Source of the DNA: Didymella arachidicola
Taxonomy: Eukaryota; Ascomycota; Dothideomycetes; Pleosporales; Didymellaceae
Direction: 5' to 3'
DNA length: 64,000 bases
Assembly (NCBI GenBank): GCA_016630955.3
Contig: CM049988.1
Span: 620,001-684,000, forward strand
Under the pieces are notes generated by a model that worked only from the letters and a program-made list of their open reading frames with translations, was not told the DNA's origin and ran no database searches. This document shows, piece after piece, positions 45,940-58,349 of this stretch (positions are counted from its first letter, which is position 1; each line of letters starts with the position of its first letter). The position numbers and the translations under genes were made by a program.

Positions 45940-47532
45940 ATGTCTACCACCCAAGACCCTGAGCTCGCGAAGACAGACCTGAAGATCACGCATTCAGCGT
46001 CTTCGGGAGAGGCCGCACCTGTGCCCGTCGAGGGCGAAACCCAACATCTTCCCAGCTTCGAACACGAGAGGGCCTTGACATGGAAGTTCGACCTGCGCAT
46101 GCTGCCCATGTTGGCAGTAATGTACTTGTTCAACGCCTTAGATAAGGGCAACTTGGGCAATGCGAAGACGGATGGAATGGACAAAGACCTTGGGTTCAAG
46201 GGCAACCAGTACAACACTATGTTGTCGGTGAGTGCAGGTCGAGGGTTTATGCATGGCAAGACTGACTGGGTTTAGATCTTTTACGTTCCGTATGTCATCT
46301 TTGCGCCGCCAGTTGGCATGTTGGGTAAGAAGTATGGGCCTCACCGCGTGCTGCCCATCATGATGTTCTGCTTTGGTAGCGCGACGCTGTTGGCGGCATC
46401 TGCGAAGAACTGGAGCGGTATGATGGCACTGCGGTGGTTTTTAGGAATGGCGGAATCCGCTTTGTAAGTCGCACATGGACAACCCGTTGCAGCAAGGCTG
46501 ACCTGTAGCTTTCCTCTCGTCATTTACTATCTTACGACTTTCTACCGACGTGGCGAGCTTGCGCGCCGCCTGGCTCTCTTCTACGCTGCCTCGAACATTG
46601 CCAATGCCTTTTCCGGACTGCTGGCGTTCGGTGTGTTCCAGATCAAGTCTAATCTCGATAGCTGGAGGTACCTGTTCATCATCGAAGGTAGCCTGACGGT
46701 CTGCTTCTCATTCTTCGCATACTGGTACCTTCCCGAGTCGGCCTACGAAGCCAAGTTCCTCACAGAAGCCGAGAAGCAACTCGCGTTCCAACGCATCCAA
46801 ATCGACTCTTCGTCGGTTGTGAACGAGAAGTTCGACCTCAAGCACGCCCTCGGTATCTTCAAGCACCCATCAACATACGGCTTCTTAGTAATCGAGGTGT
46901 GCCTCGGTGTACCCCTCCAATCCGTGTCGCTCTTCCTCCCTCAGATTGTCGGGCGCCTGGGATACGACAAGATCAAAACCAACCTATACACTGTCGCGCC
47001 CAACATAGTAGGCGCCTGTGTGCTGCTCATCCTCGCCTTCGCGTCGGACCACACGCGTCTGCGATTCCCCTTCATCGCGCTCGGGTTCCTACTCACGTTC
47101 ATCGGGTTCGTCATCTACGCGACCATTGACGTCGAGCACAGCCTCACCGTGGCGTATTTTGCGTGCTTCATGATGACCTGGGGCACGTCAGCGCCGTCTG
47201 TGCTGCTGAGCACGTGGTACAATAATAACGTCGCGGACGAGAACCAGCGCGTTACGCTGACGAGCATTGGTGTCCCGCTGGCGAACCTCATGGGCGTTGT
47301 CAGTAGCAATATCTTCCGCGAGCAGGACAAGCCCAAGTACATCCCTGCGCTGGCGACGACGGCGGCGTTTGGCGCGACGGGGTGTGTGTGCGCGCTGTTG
47401 TTGGGGGCGTATATGGTGGTCGATAACCAGAGGCGGAATCGCAGACAGGGCGTCAGTCTGAGCGCGAGGGATGTCAGTACGGAGAAGCTGAGGGATGGAC
47501 CGAGGAGTGCGGATTTCAGATGGTTCTTGTGA
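45940..47532 (+). CDS. MFS permease, anion:cation symporter (Dal5-like) family
   Basis: Three exons, 45940..46227, 46276..46463 and 46509..47532, are separated by 48- and 45-bp introns and encode 499 residues. After a 45-residue cytosolic tail the first helix carries MLPMLAVMYLFNALDKGNLG, the typical ACS-family signature, followed by AKTDGMDKDLGFKGNQYN. Intracellular loops and helices continue with PPVGMLGKKYGPHRVLP, RWFLGMAESAFFPLVIYYL and FYRRGELARRLALFY. About twelve membrane segments can be counted. The second half has FIALGFLLTFIGFVIYATID and SAPSVLLSTWYNNNVADENQ. The family moves organic anions such as allantoate, nicotinate, pantothenate or vitamin precursors with protons across the plasma membrane. 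The substrate here cannot be assigned. No catabolic cluster accompanies it. Confidence 0.9.
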
Positions 47533-48159
47533 GATGCGGACTTTTACAGAGGCAGCTTTCGGTGGGATTCACCGTATGAGGTATCTAGCGGATCTCCAAG
47601 ACTTCGACATGAGCGGGAAGTGCCGTGAACTTGCGTACCAACCCCGGATTCTGCTACAGCGCCTTGGAGTCACGCGTACACAGTACCCGTCATCTGAGAT
47701 GTGGGGCGACCCTGTGCGAGGCTGCTGAACAACGAGAAGCAAGAGAGTACTCGTTTTAGTCAAGAGTTCCTTTTCTCCAAGTTCCCTTTGTTCATAAGAT
47801 GCATGCAGGGATTTGGATGGGACCAAGACCAAAATGTAGATGAATAGGATGGCTTGACTTGAAGAGAGCAACCCGCGTTGACCACGGCTGTTCGCTAGCG
47901 TGCGGCGCTACCTTATCGCGGAAGCTCCAGGTGCGACATGATCGGCCCCAGCCTCAGCACGAGTCACACATCACGAGGCAGTAGCTTGGAGCTGCCTGTC
48001 CTCATCGCCGGGCCTCTGACTTCCCCCAGTGCATTCCGGACTGCTCAAGTTCAGAGTGAATCAGCTCGTCATTCTTCATTCGATCCACCCAAGACCTCCG
48101 TTGACAGCGCCGCCGCCGATACGCACGCCAGAGCTCTCGATAGCTCACCCAGCGGCGTC
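47533..48159. other. Intergenic between MFS and SLC35F6-like genes
   Basis: Both genes run on the plus strand. These 627 bp hold the MFS 3' UTR and the promoter of the next gene. A plus frame from 47938 runs in frame through to the predicted ATG and past it, but begins with unremarkable sequence. Confidence 0.45.
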
Positions 48160-49500
48160 ATGGCGGTCAAAGGCATGGTGCCCATTCTCGTGGGCATGAT
48201 GCTGTTGACCGGATGCTGCAACACGCTGCTCACCAAATACCAAGTACACAACCCACCCGCACCGCCGACAGAGCGTGCGTGCTAACCTCCGTCCAGGACA
48301 TGCAATGCGTGCGCAACTGCGACTCTCCCAACCCCAAATACCGACAGCACTTCGAGCAGCCCGTACTCCAGACGCTGCAGATGTTCATCGGTGAGATGGG
48401 CTGCTGGCTCGTCATCGGCCTGTTCTCGCTCTGGACGCGCTACGCCGGGGCACGCGCAGGCTACGAAGCCATCCCAGACAACGACGGCATCGCGACGCCA
48501 GCCAGCGACGAGAGCGAGGCGAGAGATATCGCAAACCCGCTTAAGCCTGCGCATCCCGATGACGACGGCAGGATCCCGCTCGAGGGTCGCAGCGTGTTTC
48601 TGCTCGCGCTGCCGGCGTGCTGCGACATTGCTGGCACAACGCTGATGAATGTGGGCCTGCTGTTCGTGGCGGCGAGCATCTACCAGATGACCAGGGGTGC
48701 GCTTGTCCTGTTTGTTGGTCTGTTCAGCGTGTGGTTCCTCAAGCGCCATCTTGGACTGTACAAGTGGTTCAGTCTGTTCGTGGTTGTGTTTGGCGTTGCC
48801 ATTGTGGGACTGGCAGGTGCCATCACCAAGGACGACAAGGCCACCCCAGGCCACAAGTCGGCACACTCAGACATGGCCGCCATGGATGTGGCGCCGCCCA
48901 TGTCCCAGGCGCTGTTGACCGTCATTGGCGTGATGCTTATCGCGGGCGCACAGATCTTCACGGCTACGCAGTTCGTGCTCGAGGAGAGGATCATGGAGAA
49001 GTACGCCATGGAGCCGATCAAGGTGGTGGGCTGGGAAGGCATCTTTGGGTTCTTGGTCACAACGATCGTCATGATTATCCTGCACTTCGCCGTTGGCACT
49101 GGCTACTTCAACGCAAAGGAGGGCCTGTACCAGATGACGCATTACAAGGGCATTGCCATCTCGTCTGTCCTGATCATGATCAGCATTGGGTAAGTCAAGC
49201 TACACGGCATCAGCGACTCCGCTAACGCAGTCCAGTGGCTTCAACTTCTTCGGCCTGTCGGTGACGCGCACCGTCTCCGCCACGTCGCGCTCGACCATCG
49301 ACACGTGCCGCACGCTCTTCATCTGGGTCGTCTCGCTGGGCCTTGGTTGGGAGACGTTCAAGTGGCTCCAGGTGCTGGGCTTTGCGTTCCTGGTGTACGG
49401 CAGTTTCTTATTCTTCGATATAATCCGCCCGCCGCTAAAGGCGTGCGTGGAGAGGAAGCCGGAGCCTTTGCTCCCTGAGGACCCCATCGAGCATCACTGA
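48160..49500 (+). CDS. SLC35F6-like nucleotide-sugar/drug-metabolite transporter
   Basis: Three exons, 48160..48243, 48297..49189 and 49236..49500, are separated by 53- and 46-bp introns and encode 413 residues. About ten hydrophobic segments are visible, as in the drug/metabolite transporter fold: MVPILVGMMLLTGCCNTLL first, then TLQMFIGEMGCWLVIGLFSL and IYQMTRGALVLFVGLFSVWF. Conserved family signatures are CDIAGTTLMNVGLLFV, QIFTATQFVLEERIMEKY and SRSTIDTCRTLFIWVVSLGL. A loop near residues 75-125 is hydrophilic. SLC35F6 homologues sit in lysosomal, Golgi or mitochondrial membranes. The substrate is unknown. The start is chosen because the exon-1 helix is conserved and splices in frame (TKYQ to DMQC). 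I preferred the acceptor at 49235 because it restores ISIGGFNFFG. Confidence 0.88.
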
Positions 49501-49837
49501 GTGTGAGGGTGGGAGTTGTACATAGTGAGGCTGCATTTCTGGCCAGGACAGGCGTTACGCGAGGGTTATTTCTGCATGCATCAGGTCGTGGCGTTAACAT
49601 GGTATTTTCAATGTTGCATTCGATGTGTTGCTATCTGTATGCCCATGGTGTTGTCCACAACTTCATCATGGTGTTCGTGGTGTCGCTGCCAAATGTGGGG
49701 CGCCCCGTAGCGCCTCGCTTAGCCCATCGCACCTGGCGAAATTGAACTTCGCAACTTCCTCGCGCTCGAACGACAACCACGGCACGGCCTCTCTGAATCC
49801 CAGTTTCAGCAGCTAACCCACAGCACGACAACCGAAA
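49501..49837. promoter_or_regulatory. RPS3 promoter region
   Basis: These 337 bp lie between the transporter stop and the RPS3 ATG. They include the transporter 3' UTR and the RPS3 promoter. No clear TATA element is seen. Confidence 0.45.
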
Positions 49838-50849
49838 ATGGCCACTACCCAGTCTGCTATCTCCAAGAGGAGAAAGTTCGTCGCTGGTACGCTGCACCTT
49901 CCACTTTCACCGGACTGAGCCCGCGACGACAGATGCAAGAGCGACTGGCGCGCACAGTGGACGGAGAGAAGCGCTGAGAGACGCTGAGAAACGCATTGGT
50001 CGCGGGCGACGTCGCATGCCAGCTCCCAGAGTGTGTCGCTAACAGCCCGCAGACGGTGTCTTCTACGCCGAGCTGAACGAGTTCTTCCAGCGCGAGCTCG
50101 CTGAGGAGGGCTACTCGGGTGTCGAGGTCCGCGTCACGCCCACCGTCACCGACATCATCATCCGCGCCACCCACACACAGGAGGTCCTCGGAGAGCAGGG
50201 TCGCCGCATCCGTGAGCTCACCTCGCTCATCCAGAAGCGCTTCAAGTTCCCCGAGAACTCGGTCTCCCTGTACGCCGCCAAGGTCCAGAACCGTGGTCTG
50301 TCCGCCGTCGCCCAGTGCGAGTCCCTCCGCTACAAGCTGCTGAACGGTCTCGCCGTCCGCCGTGCTTGCTATGGTGTCCTCCGCTTCATCATGGAGTCTG
50401 GCGCCAAGGGCTGCGAGGTCGTCGTTTCCGGAAAGCTCAGGGCCGCCCGTGCCAAGAGCATGAAGTTCACTGTAGGCTGCTCCAACTCACCCATCACGAT
50501 TCCCGCATACTGACTCTTCCCGCAGGACGGATTCATGATCCACTCCGGTCAGCCCGCCAAGGACTTCATCGACGAGGCCACCCGTCACGTCCTGCTCCGC
50601 CAGGGTGTGCTCGGTATCAAGGTCAAGATCATGCGCGGATCTGACCCCGAGGGCAAGGCCGGCCCCTCCAAGACCCTCCCCGACTCCGTCACCGTAATCG
50701 AGCCCAAGGAGGAGCAGCCCGTTGTCCAGCCCATGTCCCAGGACTACGGCACCAAGGCCATCGCCGCCCAGCAGGCAGCAGATGCCGCCAGGCAGGCCGA
50801 GCAGCAGCAGGGTGAGGGCGAGGCCGCACCTGCCGCTGAGGAGCAGTAG
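49838..50849 (+). CDS. RPS3: 40S ribosomal protein S3
   Basis: uS3 sits at the mRNA entry channel of the small subunit. Three exons, 49838..49886, 50053..50471 and 50526..50849, are separated by 166- and 54-bp introns and encode 263 residues. The N-terminus MATTQSAISKRRKFVADGVF leads to a KH domain (TPTVTDIIIRATHTQEVLGE, then GRRIRELTSLIQKRF). The C-terminal domain follows with RACYGVLRFIMESGAKGCEV, AKSMKFTDGFMIHSGQP and RQGVLGIKVKIMRGSDPEGK. The end is a fungal-type Ala/Gln-rich tail (QQAADAARQAEQQQGEGEAA). A first intron right after a short exon is typical of ribosomal protein genes. I checked it for a C/D-box snoRNA and saw no RUGAUGA box. Codon use is strongly biased. Confidence 0.97.
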
Positions 50850-51941
50850 ATTGCAGTGTTATCGCAGGGCGCACGAGGTTACGAAAAGGCACGGAGCGGA
50901 AGCTTATGATGCATATTCCTTTGCACGTTCGGAATGGACTGGGCTGCTTTTGAGCTGGAGGGCGAAGGAGAGGAAAGCATTACTCTTCGATACACCCAAA
51001 TACCAAACACCAAAACAAGGCTCTGGCCACCGATGTGGTTCATTTCATTTTGAGGAGAATTGTGGCCGTTTGTGAGCTGACCAGATAATAGACTGACAGG
51101 AAGTCAGCACACCCTCATCATGTGCAATTGTCCTTGGACAGCAAGTACGTGCGCTACACCTTGCTTCGTGCGAGACTCTCCTCGCATCATCATACCATGC
51201 AGCTCAACAATCACCATCGTGAACTCAGATTGAAGGCGAACATTTTTATATCGTGCTGCACACGCTATTAGCAGGACCAGTGGGCCCATTCAATTGTTTT
51301 CGGATTCCTGCTAGACTTCGAAACGCCCACGGGCGCAAACGCGGCTCCCGGATGGTCTAACCAGATCCCTGATCTCGACCCGTTGGAGCTTGACTCAAGC
51401 TTCATCACACATACCCCAACCTCGTCGCCCTCGACAGCGGCCCCGATCAACATGCCGACAGCTCGTGGCTGTCTTCCAGAAACTTTGAAGCCTGCCTTGT
51501 GATCATCAAGAATTGATGATGCGCTCGGCTCTTTACCCTTCCGCCACCAGATCTGGCAACCCTCCCTCCTTAGTTCATTTGCGCATCGGCAGTTCACTAC
51601 ATTAATATTGACCCTAGTTTCGTTTTCTCCGGGATATTTCTTGTTCCTCCAATCTGTAGGACTCGGAGCGCGGATTCCCCACAATACGTGTCTCGCTTAC
51701 CTAAACGGCATCCTGGTTCATTTGCTTGAAACCTATGCGCCATGACCTCAGATTGCTGCAAAGAGCCCGGCTGGAGTACTGCATGGTCCCGGGCCGCACG
51801 GCAGGAAGTAATTTGGGAAATATGTTTGTAGCGGGAAAAGAGGCCAGGCCTTGTTCTGGATGATGTAAACAGAATATAAAGTCGGGATCCCTGCCTCCCT
51901 CAGCACGGCACTCACCACGCCTCAATCTCACCCAGTCCACC
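50850..51941. other. Intergenic between RPS3 and GH53
   Basis: About 1.1 kb. A 138-codon minus frame (51268..51684) has no ATG and no motif, and another frame is open on the opposite strand. I do not call a gene. The GH53 promoter is at the right end. Confidence 0.45.
51875..51880 (+). promoter_or_regulatory. TATA box of GH53 gene
   Basis: TATAAA, 62 bp upstream of the ATG at 51942, with a C-rich stretch between. Inducible secreted-enzyme genes in fungi commonly use a TATA box. Confidence 0.6.
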
Positions 51942-53083
51942 ATGCGTCTCCCCTCGCTCTTCTCCCTCTTCTTCGCCACCACCGCGCTCGCGGCTCTTCC
52001 CCACAAAGGTGTAGACTGGTCATCCCTGCTCGTCGAAGAGAAGGCCGGAAAGCAATACAAGAACAGCGCCGGTCAAGTGCAACCCCTCGAGACAATCCTT
52101 AAGAACACCGGTGTCAACACGGTACGCCAGCGCATCTGGGTCAACCCATCCGATGGCAACTACAACCTAGACTACAACATCAAGCTCGCCAAGCGCGCCA
52201 AAGCCGCCGGTCTCGCCATCTACCTCGACTTCCACTACAGCGACAACTGGGCGGACCCCGGCAAGCAGGTCGTACCCGCTGCATGGGCGAGCCTTAACCG
52301 CGAGGCGCTCATCAAGCAGGTATACGACTACACGAAGAGCGTACTGAACCGGTTCCAAACCGAAGGCATCCCGCTGAGCATCGTATCGATTGGCAACGAA
52401 ATCACCGCCGGCCTGCTGTGGCCGATCGGCAAGCTCAGCAACACCGATGGGCCCAAGAACGTCGCCGCGCTGCTGAAAAGCGCATCCAAAGCCGTCAAGG
52501 AATCCTCGCTCTCCTCAAAGCCAAAAATCATGATTCACCTGGACAACGGCTTCTACTGGGGCACTCAGTGCGTTTCTCCCTTTTCCTCTCCATACTCATA
52601 AATGTATTGCTTTCGAACGAAAAAACTAACACACGCAGGGAATGGTGGTACGACCAAGTCCTCTCCAGCGGCGGCGGCCTCTCGCTCTCCGACTTTGACA
52701 TCCAAGGCATAAGCTACTACCCCTTCTACAACTCCGACGCAAACCTCGGCTCCGTCGCCTACAGCATGAACCAGATGGCCGCCAAATACAAAAAGGAGGT
52801 CCAAGTCGTCGAGACAAACTGGCCCTCGTCGTGTCCCAACCCCAAATACGCGTTCCCCGCCGATACAAAGAACATTCCGATTTCCGCCGCGGGACAGTAT
52901 GTCTGGCTGCAGGAGGTCGCGAAGCGTGTGGCTGCTGTTCCTGGCGGGATGGGGACGGGGCTGTTTTATTGGGAGCCCATGTGGATTGATAATGCGGGGC
53001 TGGGGTCGAGCTGTGAATGGAATTTGATGGTGCAGACTAGTGGGCAGGTTATGGAGGGTATGGGGGCTTTCAAGGTTATTTAG
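51942..53083 (+). CDS. Arabinogalactan endo-beta-1,4-galactanase (GH53)
   Basis: GH53 enzymes cut beta-1,4-galactan side chains of pectin outside the cell. Two exons, 51942..52567 and 52639..53083, are separated by a 71-bp intron and encode 356 residues. The N-terminus is a signal peptide (MRLPSLFSLFFATTALA, cut near residue 18). The mature barrel starts ALPHKGVDWSSLLVEEKAG and shows family motifs GVNTVRQRIWVNPSDGNYNL and AIYLDFHYSDNWADPGKQ. The acid/base Glu is in IVSIGNEITAGLLWP and the nucleophile Glu in VQVVETNWPSSCP. The end, GTGLFYWEPMWIDNAGLGSS and CEWNLMVQTSGQVM, is complete. Length matches secreted fungal members (about 330-350). The first-exon ATG is the only one giving a signal peptide. 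Confidence 0.94.
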
Positions 53084-53764
53084 TGGGCTCAAGGCATGTA
53101 GGGACGGTTCAGTTCGTGTGTATATTTTTGCTTGGCGATGGTTTGGTAGGCAAGAAGAAACAACGTACTTCGCTCAGCCCTTTTCGTGAACACAGACTAC
53201 TTCGTTTGACGGTCAGTGGTTCCACTACCTCGTGGTGATAATTGTTCCTCTTTAGCGAGATATCCTAGCCGGCCATCGGAAGAAGCGGAGTATATGCCTC
53301 TTGCACTCTTCTTGTGTAAGCTTGAACCTTTCTCTGCCGCTCGAACAATCTCTCAGCTACCCAGCAATAACAGAACACAAAATCACTCACTCTTCATTCC
53401 ACCATGGACCCTGACCTGTGATATGTTCTATCAAAACGCAGCGATGAAGTAGTGAGCCAAACTTGCCACGACGCCCAGGGGAATGACGCGCTGCCTTGCA
53501 CTGCTTTCATAGCCACGACCCCCGCTTCCCAGAGCACTTGCGTGATTAGCTAGGCCTACTGAGCCTAATAAGTCCATGTCGATCAGGTTTAGGACCCACC
53601 CTTGCGGCGTTTGTCACAAACTAGGTTAGTCGGACGTTACCACACAGTCATCAAGGCTGGATAAATGGGTAGAGATTATATGGAATGCATGGGTATCTCT
53701 GACAAAAGAATACTAGGCTGTATGCCAATACAATGCCAGAACCACACAACGAAGAGAAAGTGCA
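53084..53764. other. Convergent intergenic region
   Basis: About 0.7 kb between the stops of GH53 and the sterol-glucosyltransferase-like gene. I see nothing beyond 3' UTR sequence. Confidence 0.45.
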
Positions 53765-56700
53765 TCACACGTGCGCGGGCTTCGCCGTCCGCATTTCCTC
53801 CCCCTGCTCCGCGTCGTGCCTCATCTTCACCCAGTCCATCGTCTCCTCGCCAATCTTCGTTTGCTCGGAGCTCGAATCCGCCGACTCGGTCTCTCGCGGC
53901 GCCAGCATACCACCGGCCTCCTTCTCGGCCTGGGCACGCACTGGATCAGCATCAGCATCAGCAGCCGGTTTGCAAGGCACGGGATCGTGTCTCTTCTCGT
54001 CCTCGTCGCTCTCGCTGCCGCCTTTGAGGTGCGCATTGCCTAGCACATGTGTCTCCTCGAACTCGGGTTCTTCATGGATACTGCTTGGTTTCTTCTTGTG
54101 CTCGGCTTTTGCCGGCCGGGACGCATTGCTGTCGTCCCAGCTGCGTCGTGCAAGGGGCTCAGTGCTGCTGCGGTTGAGTGTTGCGCTTCGTCGGTGCTGG
54201 GAGTCGAAGCTTTTCTTGATGTGGTCGTAGTCTCTGCTATTTCTGCCCTTGTACTCCTTCTCCGTGTTGGCGATGGGGGTAGTGGCTGACTCGGACTGCG
54301 GTTTATTTGCGTTGGAGGGCTTCTTGACGGAGGTGTTCTTTCGCGGGACCATTGTGCCTGCTTTCTTCTCGCTTGTGCCGGTGAGCGAGGCGATGATGCC
54401 TTGTCTGTTGTTCTTCTTCTCCTCGGCGATGGCTTGCTTCAGGGCAGCCCATCGGATAGCAACTTTGTCTTCGACTTCGTCACGATTCTCTTTGGGCTCG
54501 ACATCTTTGCCTTCTGCTTCTCTGGTATGAGTAACGCGGGTCTTATGCTCAAGCTGCTGGAGCTCTAGTTGACCTTGCGCGATGCGGCCACGACGGATGA
54601 AGGTTGTAGGTTGGTACTTCTTCATGTATTCGGCATCAAGGCCTTTCATGAGATATGCACCTGGCCCGAGCAAAGCTGCAATGTCCTTGAGCACGAAGCC
54701 GCCGATGCCAAATCCTACACCCCGTACAGCGCCCATGACACCACGCTCTTTTGCGCCTCGAATTGGCTGTGTGACGATGCCGGTAACACCATCTGTGACG
54801 CCATATACCAGCTCATCGCGGCCCGCGCGAAGACCCGAGTGCAGCCCCGTTACCCGTGGCGGGCGTCGGACTGTCTCATCGCCGTAGAGTCGAGGCGCGT
54901 TGTGGAAGCCTTGCGTGAGTGCAAGAGTGACGTTCATCGGGAACCTTGCCAGCGCGTGACCGGTCTTCCTGAAGCCGAACGCCGCCTCGTGCGCGATTTC
55001 TTCATTCAATGTCTCTTCTGGCTCGGACAACTTCGACAAGGTGGACTCCTCACGTTCCGGCTTGGGTCTGCCACCGTTCTGTTGCCCCACTTTCTTCATA
55101 ACATGCTGCTCGACCGAAGTCTTTTTCTCGCTCTCCAACTCGGCATTCACCCTTGCCATCGTCTCCTTCTTCTGCTGCCTCTTCTTCTGGTGCTGTCGCT
55201 TCTTCTCCCAAAGCTTCTCCCGCTTCTTCAAACTCCTGCCCATTTCGATGGGTACAGAACCCACACCCAGTGCAGCATCTGTCAAGGTTGTATAAATACT
55301 ACCCCAAAGCCCCGTGACCGGTTCCCCGGGACCTCCAAAGTCATTCCACTCGTAGTGTCGGATCAGTCGAAGTTCGTTCCACTTAAGCTTCTTCTTGTTG
55401 ACCAAAATCTCAGCTGCCAGAGCAGAGAGTTTGACGTTAGTGTTCTTGATCTTCCAAGTTGCAGCACGGTTGTCAAGGAAGTCGCAGCGCATGCTGCCCT
55501 CTCCGTGCAGTGGAAGGCTTCGGTGGAATGAGCGCACAGCATTCAATGCACCGTCTCCTTCAGCCTCGATACTGTCCGCGATTTTCTGGACGTTCTTCTG
55601 TGCCTCCTCTGTGAGACACTGCTTGATGCCTTCGGCCAGTCGCTCCGCGGTCAGGTCCTTGTATGGTATGCATTCGTGCGCTCCCGCTTTGGCCTTGCTT
55701 ACCATGGCGCCCCAAAATGGCTGATCTCCAAAAAATGGGACGATCATGGTTGGCTTCGCGCACTTGAGTCCGATGGCAGCAGTGCCGGCGCCACCATGAT
55801 GCACGACCGCCTTGCATCTCGGAAACAACCAGTCGTGCGGAGTATTCTCCAACATGAAGACGTTGTCCGGGCAGTCTGAGTTCGATCCAAAACCACCCCA
55901 ACCCTTGGAAACCAACGCGCGCACACCGGCGATCTTGACTGCCTCGAAGATCAGCTTGGTGAACTGGTCAGGGTTGTCGACCACAATAGAACCGAAGCCG
56001 ATGTACACCGGAGGCTCGCCTTCATCGAGGAACTTCTTCAGGTCGTCCGGCGGTGTGAAGTTAGACGCAAGGTCCAAGAAGACGAAGCCAGTAACATCGA
56101 TTTCCGGTCCCCAATCCTTAGGTTTGGGGATTATGCCAGGAGACCACATGTACGTATAGGGTACCTTCAATCGATAGAGCTGTCCAGGCGCCCATAGTGT
56201 ACTAATATCCTCGAGATGCAAAACTTGCGTTCGGAAGCGGTTGATCAGATCTCCAAGTCCTTGCCACATCATCATCTCGACGAGAGGATATGACATGAAG
56301 TTGCTGTAAGAGGGCTCGACGTTGCTGACTTTGATGTTGGCAAGAGGATGCGGGAACTGCACAGTGGGTGTGTAAGGGAATCTAGAGTAGTCAGCCATGG
56401 TAACGAACCCAGAACAAGAGGAGCACGTACGTGAACATCATGTGGAGTGGTATGCCGAGCTTCTCGGCAATGTGTGCAGGCGCAAAACTGGGCGGGTTGG
56501 CTATAATTGCGTCCGCGACGAATGGAGCCTTATCTCCCACTAGGACTGTCAGCGTGCGTCTAGAGTCGATATCCGATCTACTCACTCATCTTGGCGTTCA
56601 TGTGGTCAGTCTCGTCGTCTGTAGCGTTAATACAGGCGCGCCACATACCCTGAAACATCTCGTACATCTGCGCACGGCGGCGACCAATCTCTCCGCCTTT

Positions 56701-57699
56701 GATGGTATCGATGTTCGGAATTAGGCCTGGATTCTTCACCATGAAGGCCATTAGCTCAGCTGGGTTACCTCCCACAGAGAAGAACTCCAGGCCTGAGTCC
56801 TTCTGCACAAAGTCCTTGAAAGCCGGGTGGGTTGCTATCCGGACACGATGCCCATAGTCCTCCTGGAGAATCTTGCCGATACGAATGAATGGCTGAATAT
56901 CTCCCCTTGAGCCGATGATGATGATGACAATATTCAATCTCAAGCGCCGGGATGGGTCGTGCTCCATTTCATCTTCTTCTGGTGCGGTCTTCTCGGGATT
57001 ACCGCCTCGATTATCGTATGAATGCACGGTTTGCTGATCATCATCCTTTCCATGTTTTGGTATTATAGCACCCAGAGCTTTCGCAATGTATCCGGTGCCG
57101 CCATCTTCTTCCAAGATGCTCAACTTCAGACGTCCATCACTCTTCACAGACCCTCTGGTCTGGAAATGTTCGTTCGAGACTTTGAACCGCGCAAAAGGAT
57201 TCATAGTTGACGATCGTCGCTGGCTCCGCGCGTTTGTCTGAGACACCTGTCTCTGCGTTTCTTTGTCGCGATTTGTGCTCTTTGCTGGGCGTCGCTCATC
57301 TTCAGAGGAGTCCGAATCAGAGGAGCTGTGATCGAATGTGATAGTTGTCTGACGTTGGACGGGAGCTGGCCGCTCTTTGCGAGGAGCAGGTAGGTTTCTA
57401 AGCATCGAATGTTTCGTCGAGGGCTTCGGTCGCTCAGTCGCTGAACGTTCTTGTAGTCGTCGTGGCACAGGAATGTCTTGTGTGTCCGCCTGACGGGGTG
57501 CTTCAGTAGCAGCAGCATCAGACTGGGTGAAGTCATGCTCGGAAATATGTGCAGGCGCAGTGTCTACTGGTGTGGGGAAATGGATTGTTGTGCTGCCCTT
57601 CTTGGACGCTGCGTCGCCGGCAATATCTGGAAATGTGGGTTCATTGATCACCATCCCTGTAGGAGAGATTGTGGACTCTTCCCGCGTGTGAGTGGCCAT
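53765..57699 (-). CDS. UDP-glucose:sterol 3-beta-glucosyltransferase-like enzyme
   Basis: Three exons, 57699..56586, 56539..56431 and 56391-side exon 56381..53765, are separated by 46- and 49-bp introns and encode 1,279 residues. An ATG in the second intron (56398) looks like a start but splices away. After a 270-residue Ser/Lys-rich N-terminus comes the GT28-type donor-fold start: LNIVIIIIGSRGDIQPFIRI, RVRIATHPAFKDFVQ, FVADAIIANPPSFAPAHIAE. The UDP-sugar domain follows: PPVYIGFGSIVVDN and KAVVHHGGAGTAAIGLKCAK. These match fungal and plant sterol glucosyltransferases, but no PH or GRAM domain (as in Atg26) is visible. A Lys/Gln coiled segment and an extra region near residue 870 (GVTDGVTGIVTQPIRGAKER with GVGFGIGGFV) follow. 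The C-terminus is acidic and disordered. Confidence 0.85.
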
Positions 57700-58349
57700 G
57701 GTAGAAGAGTATTTGCTCTTTCGTCGCAACAGCGGTTGCTGTGGTATTAGTATTATTGTATGTGAGACGCGTCGCAAATCTGAGAGAGCACTACAGGAAG
57801 GAACAATGTGATGGAGAGGGCGCCTAACGCCTAGAGCCTGCGCGTGAATGTAAAGATGTCGTAGACAACAAGCAGTGACGAAATTGACCGCATGCCAACG
57901 ATACTTCTTAGCACAATGGCTCGTGCCTGGGCGTCTGCAGTGACGCCACAGAGTGCAGGCGAAGTTCGAATCAAGATGGCGGTTTTAGCCCAAGCAGGTT
58001 AAAATGCTGTCGTTGGCGTAGCCGTAGCTTCCCTGGAAGGACGCGCGACGTCATCGTCCTTCCCAATCGGATTGTCTGGTTCCCCGTCAATCTGACGTTC
58101 CCTGCAATTTACCTGCGGCATCGAATTTCCGCATGCTTGGTGCCATGCAATTGTGTGTTTACGAGTCTACGCTCTTCTCGCTTTCTATACGGTCTTAAGA
58201 AACTAAACTCAGACGTAGCCTCGAAGGCTCTTACACACTCGACAGCCCACCGATCGCCCGCCACTGAAGATCCTTGTAGACAGACCAAACGCGCGCCGAA
58301 CTATCCGGCGCACCCGTAGAGAAAGGCCTGGGCGCGTGACCATGCCTCA
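57700..58349. other. Intergenic, glucosyltransferase promoter
   Basis: About 0.65 kb between two minus-strand genes. A GTTCGAATC near 57965 resembles a tRNA B-box but no cloverleaf can be drawn. Confidence 0.45.

Noticed and set aside
49887..50052. snoRNA in the RPS3 first intron
   Set aside because: CTGA D-box-like strings occur, but no RUGAUGA C-box was found.
51268..51684. 138-codon minus frame upstream of GH53
   Set aside because: TTG start, no motif, and the opposite strand is also open there.
56382..56430. ATG at 56398 as start of the glucosyltransferase
   Set aside because: It lies inside a 49-bp intron. Upstream exons carry the conserved IANPPSFAPAHIAEKLGIP and the GT28 N-terminal motif.
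57900..58000. tRNA gene suggested by GTTCGAATC
   Set aside because: The flanking bases do not pair as a T-stem and no acceptor stem or A-box fits.
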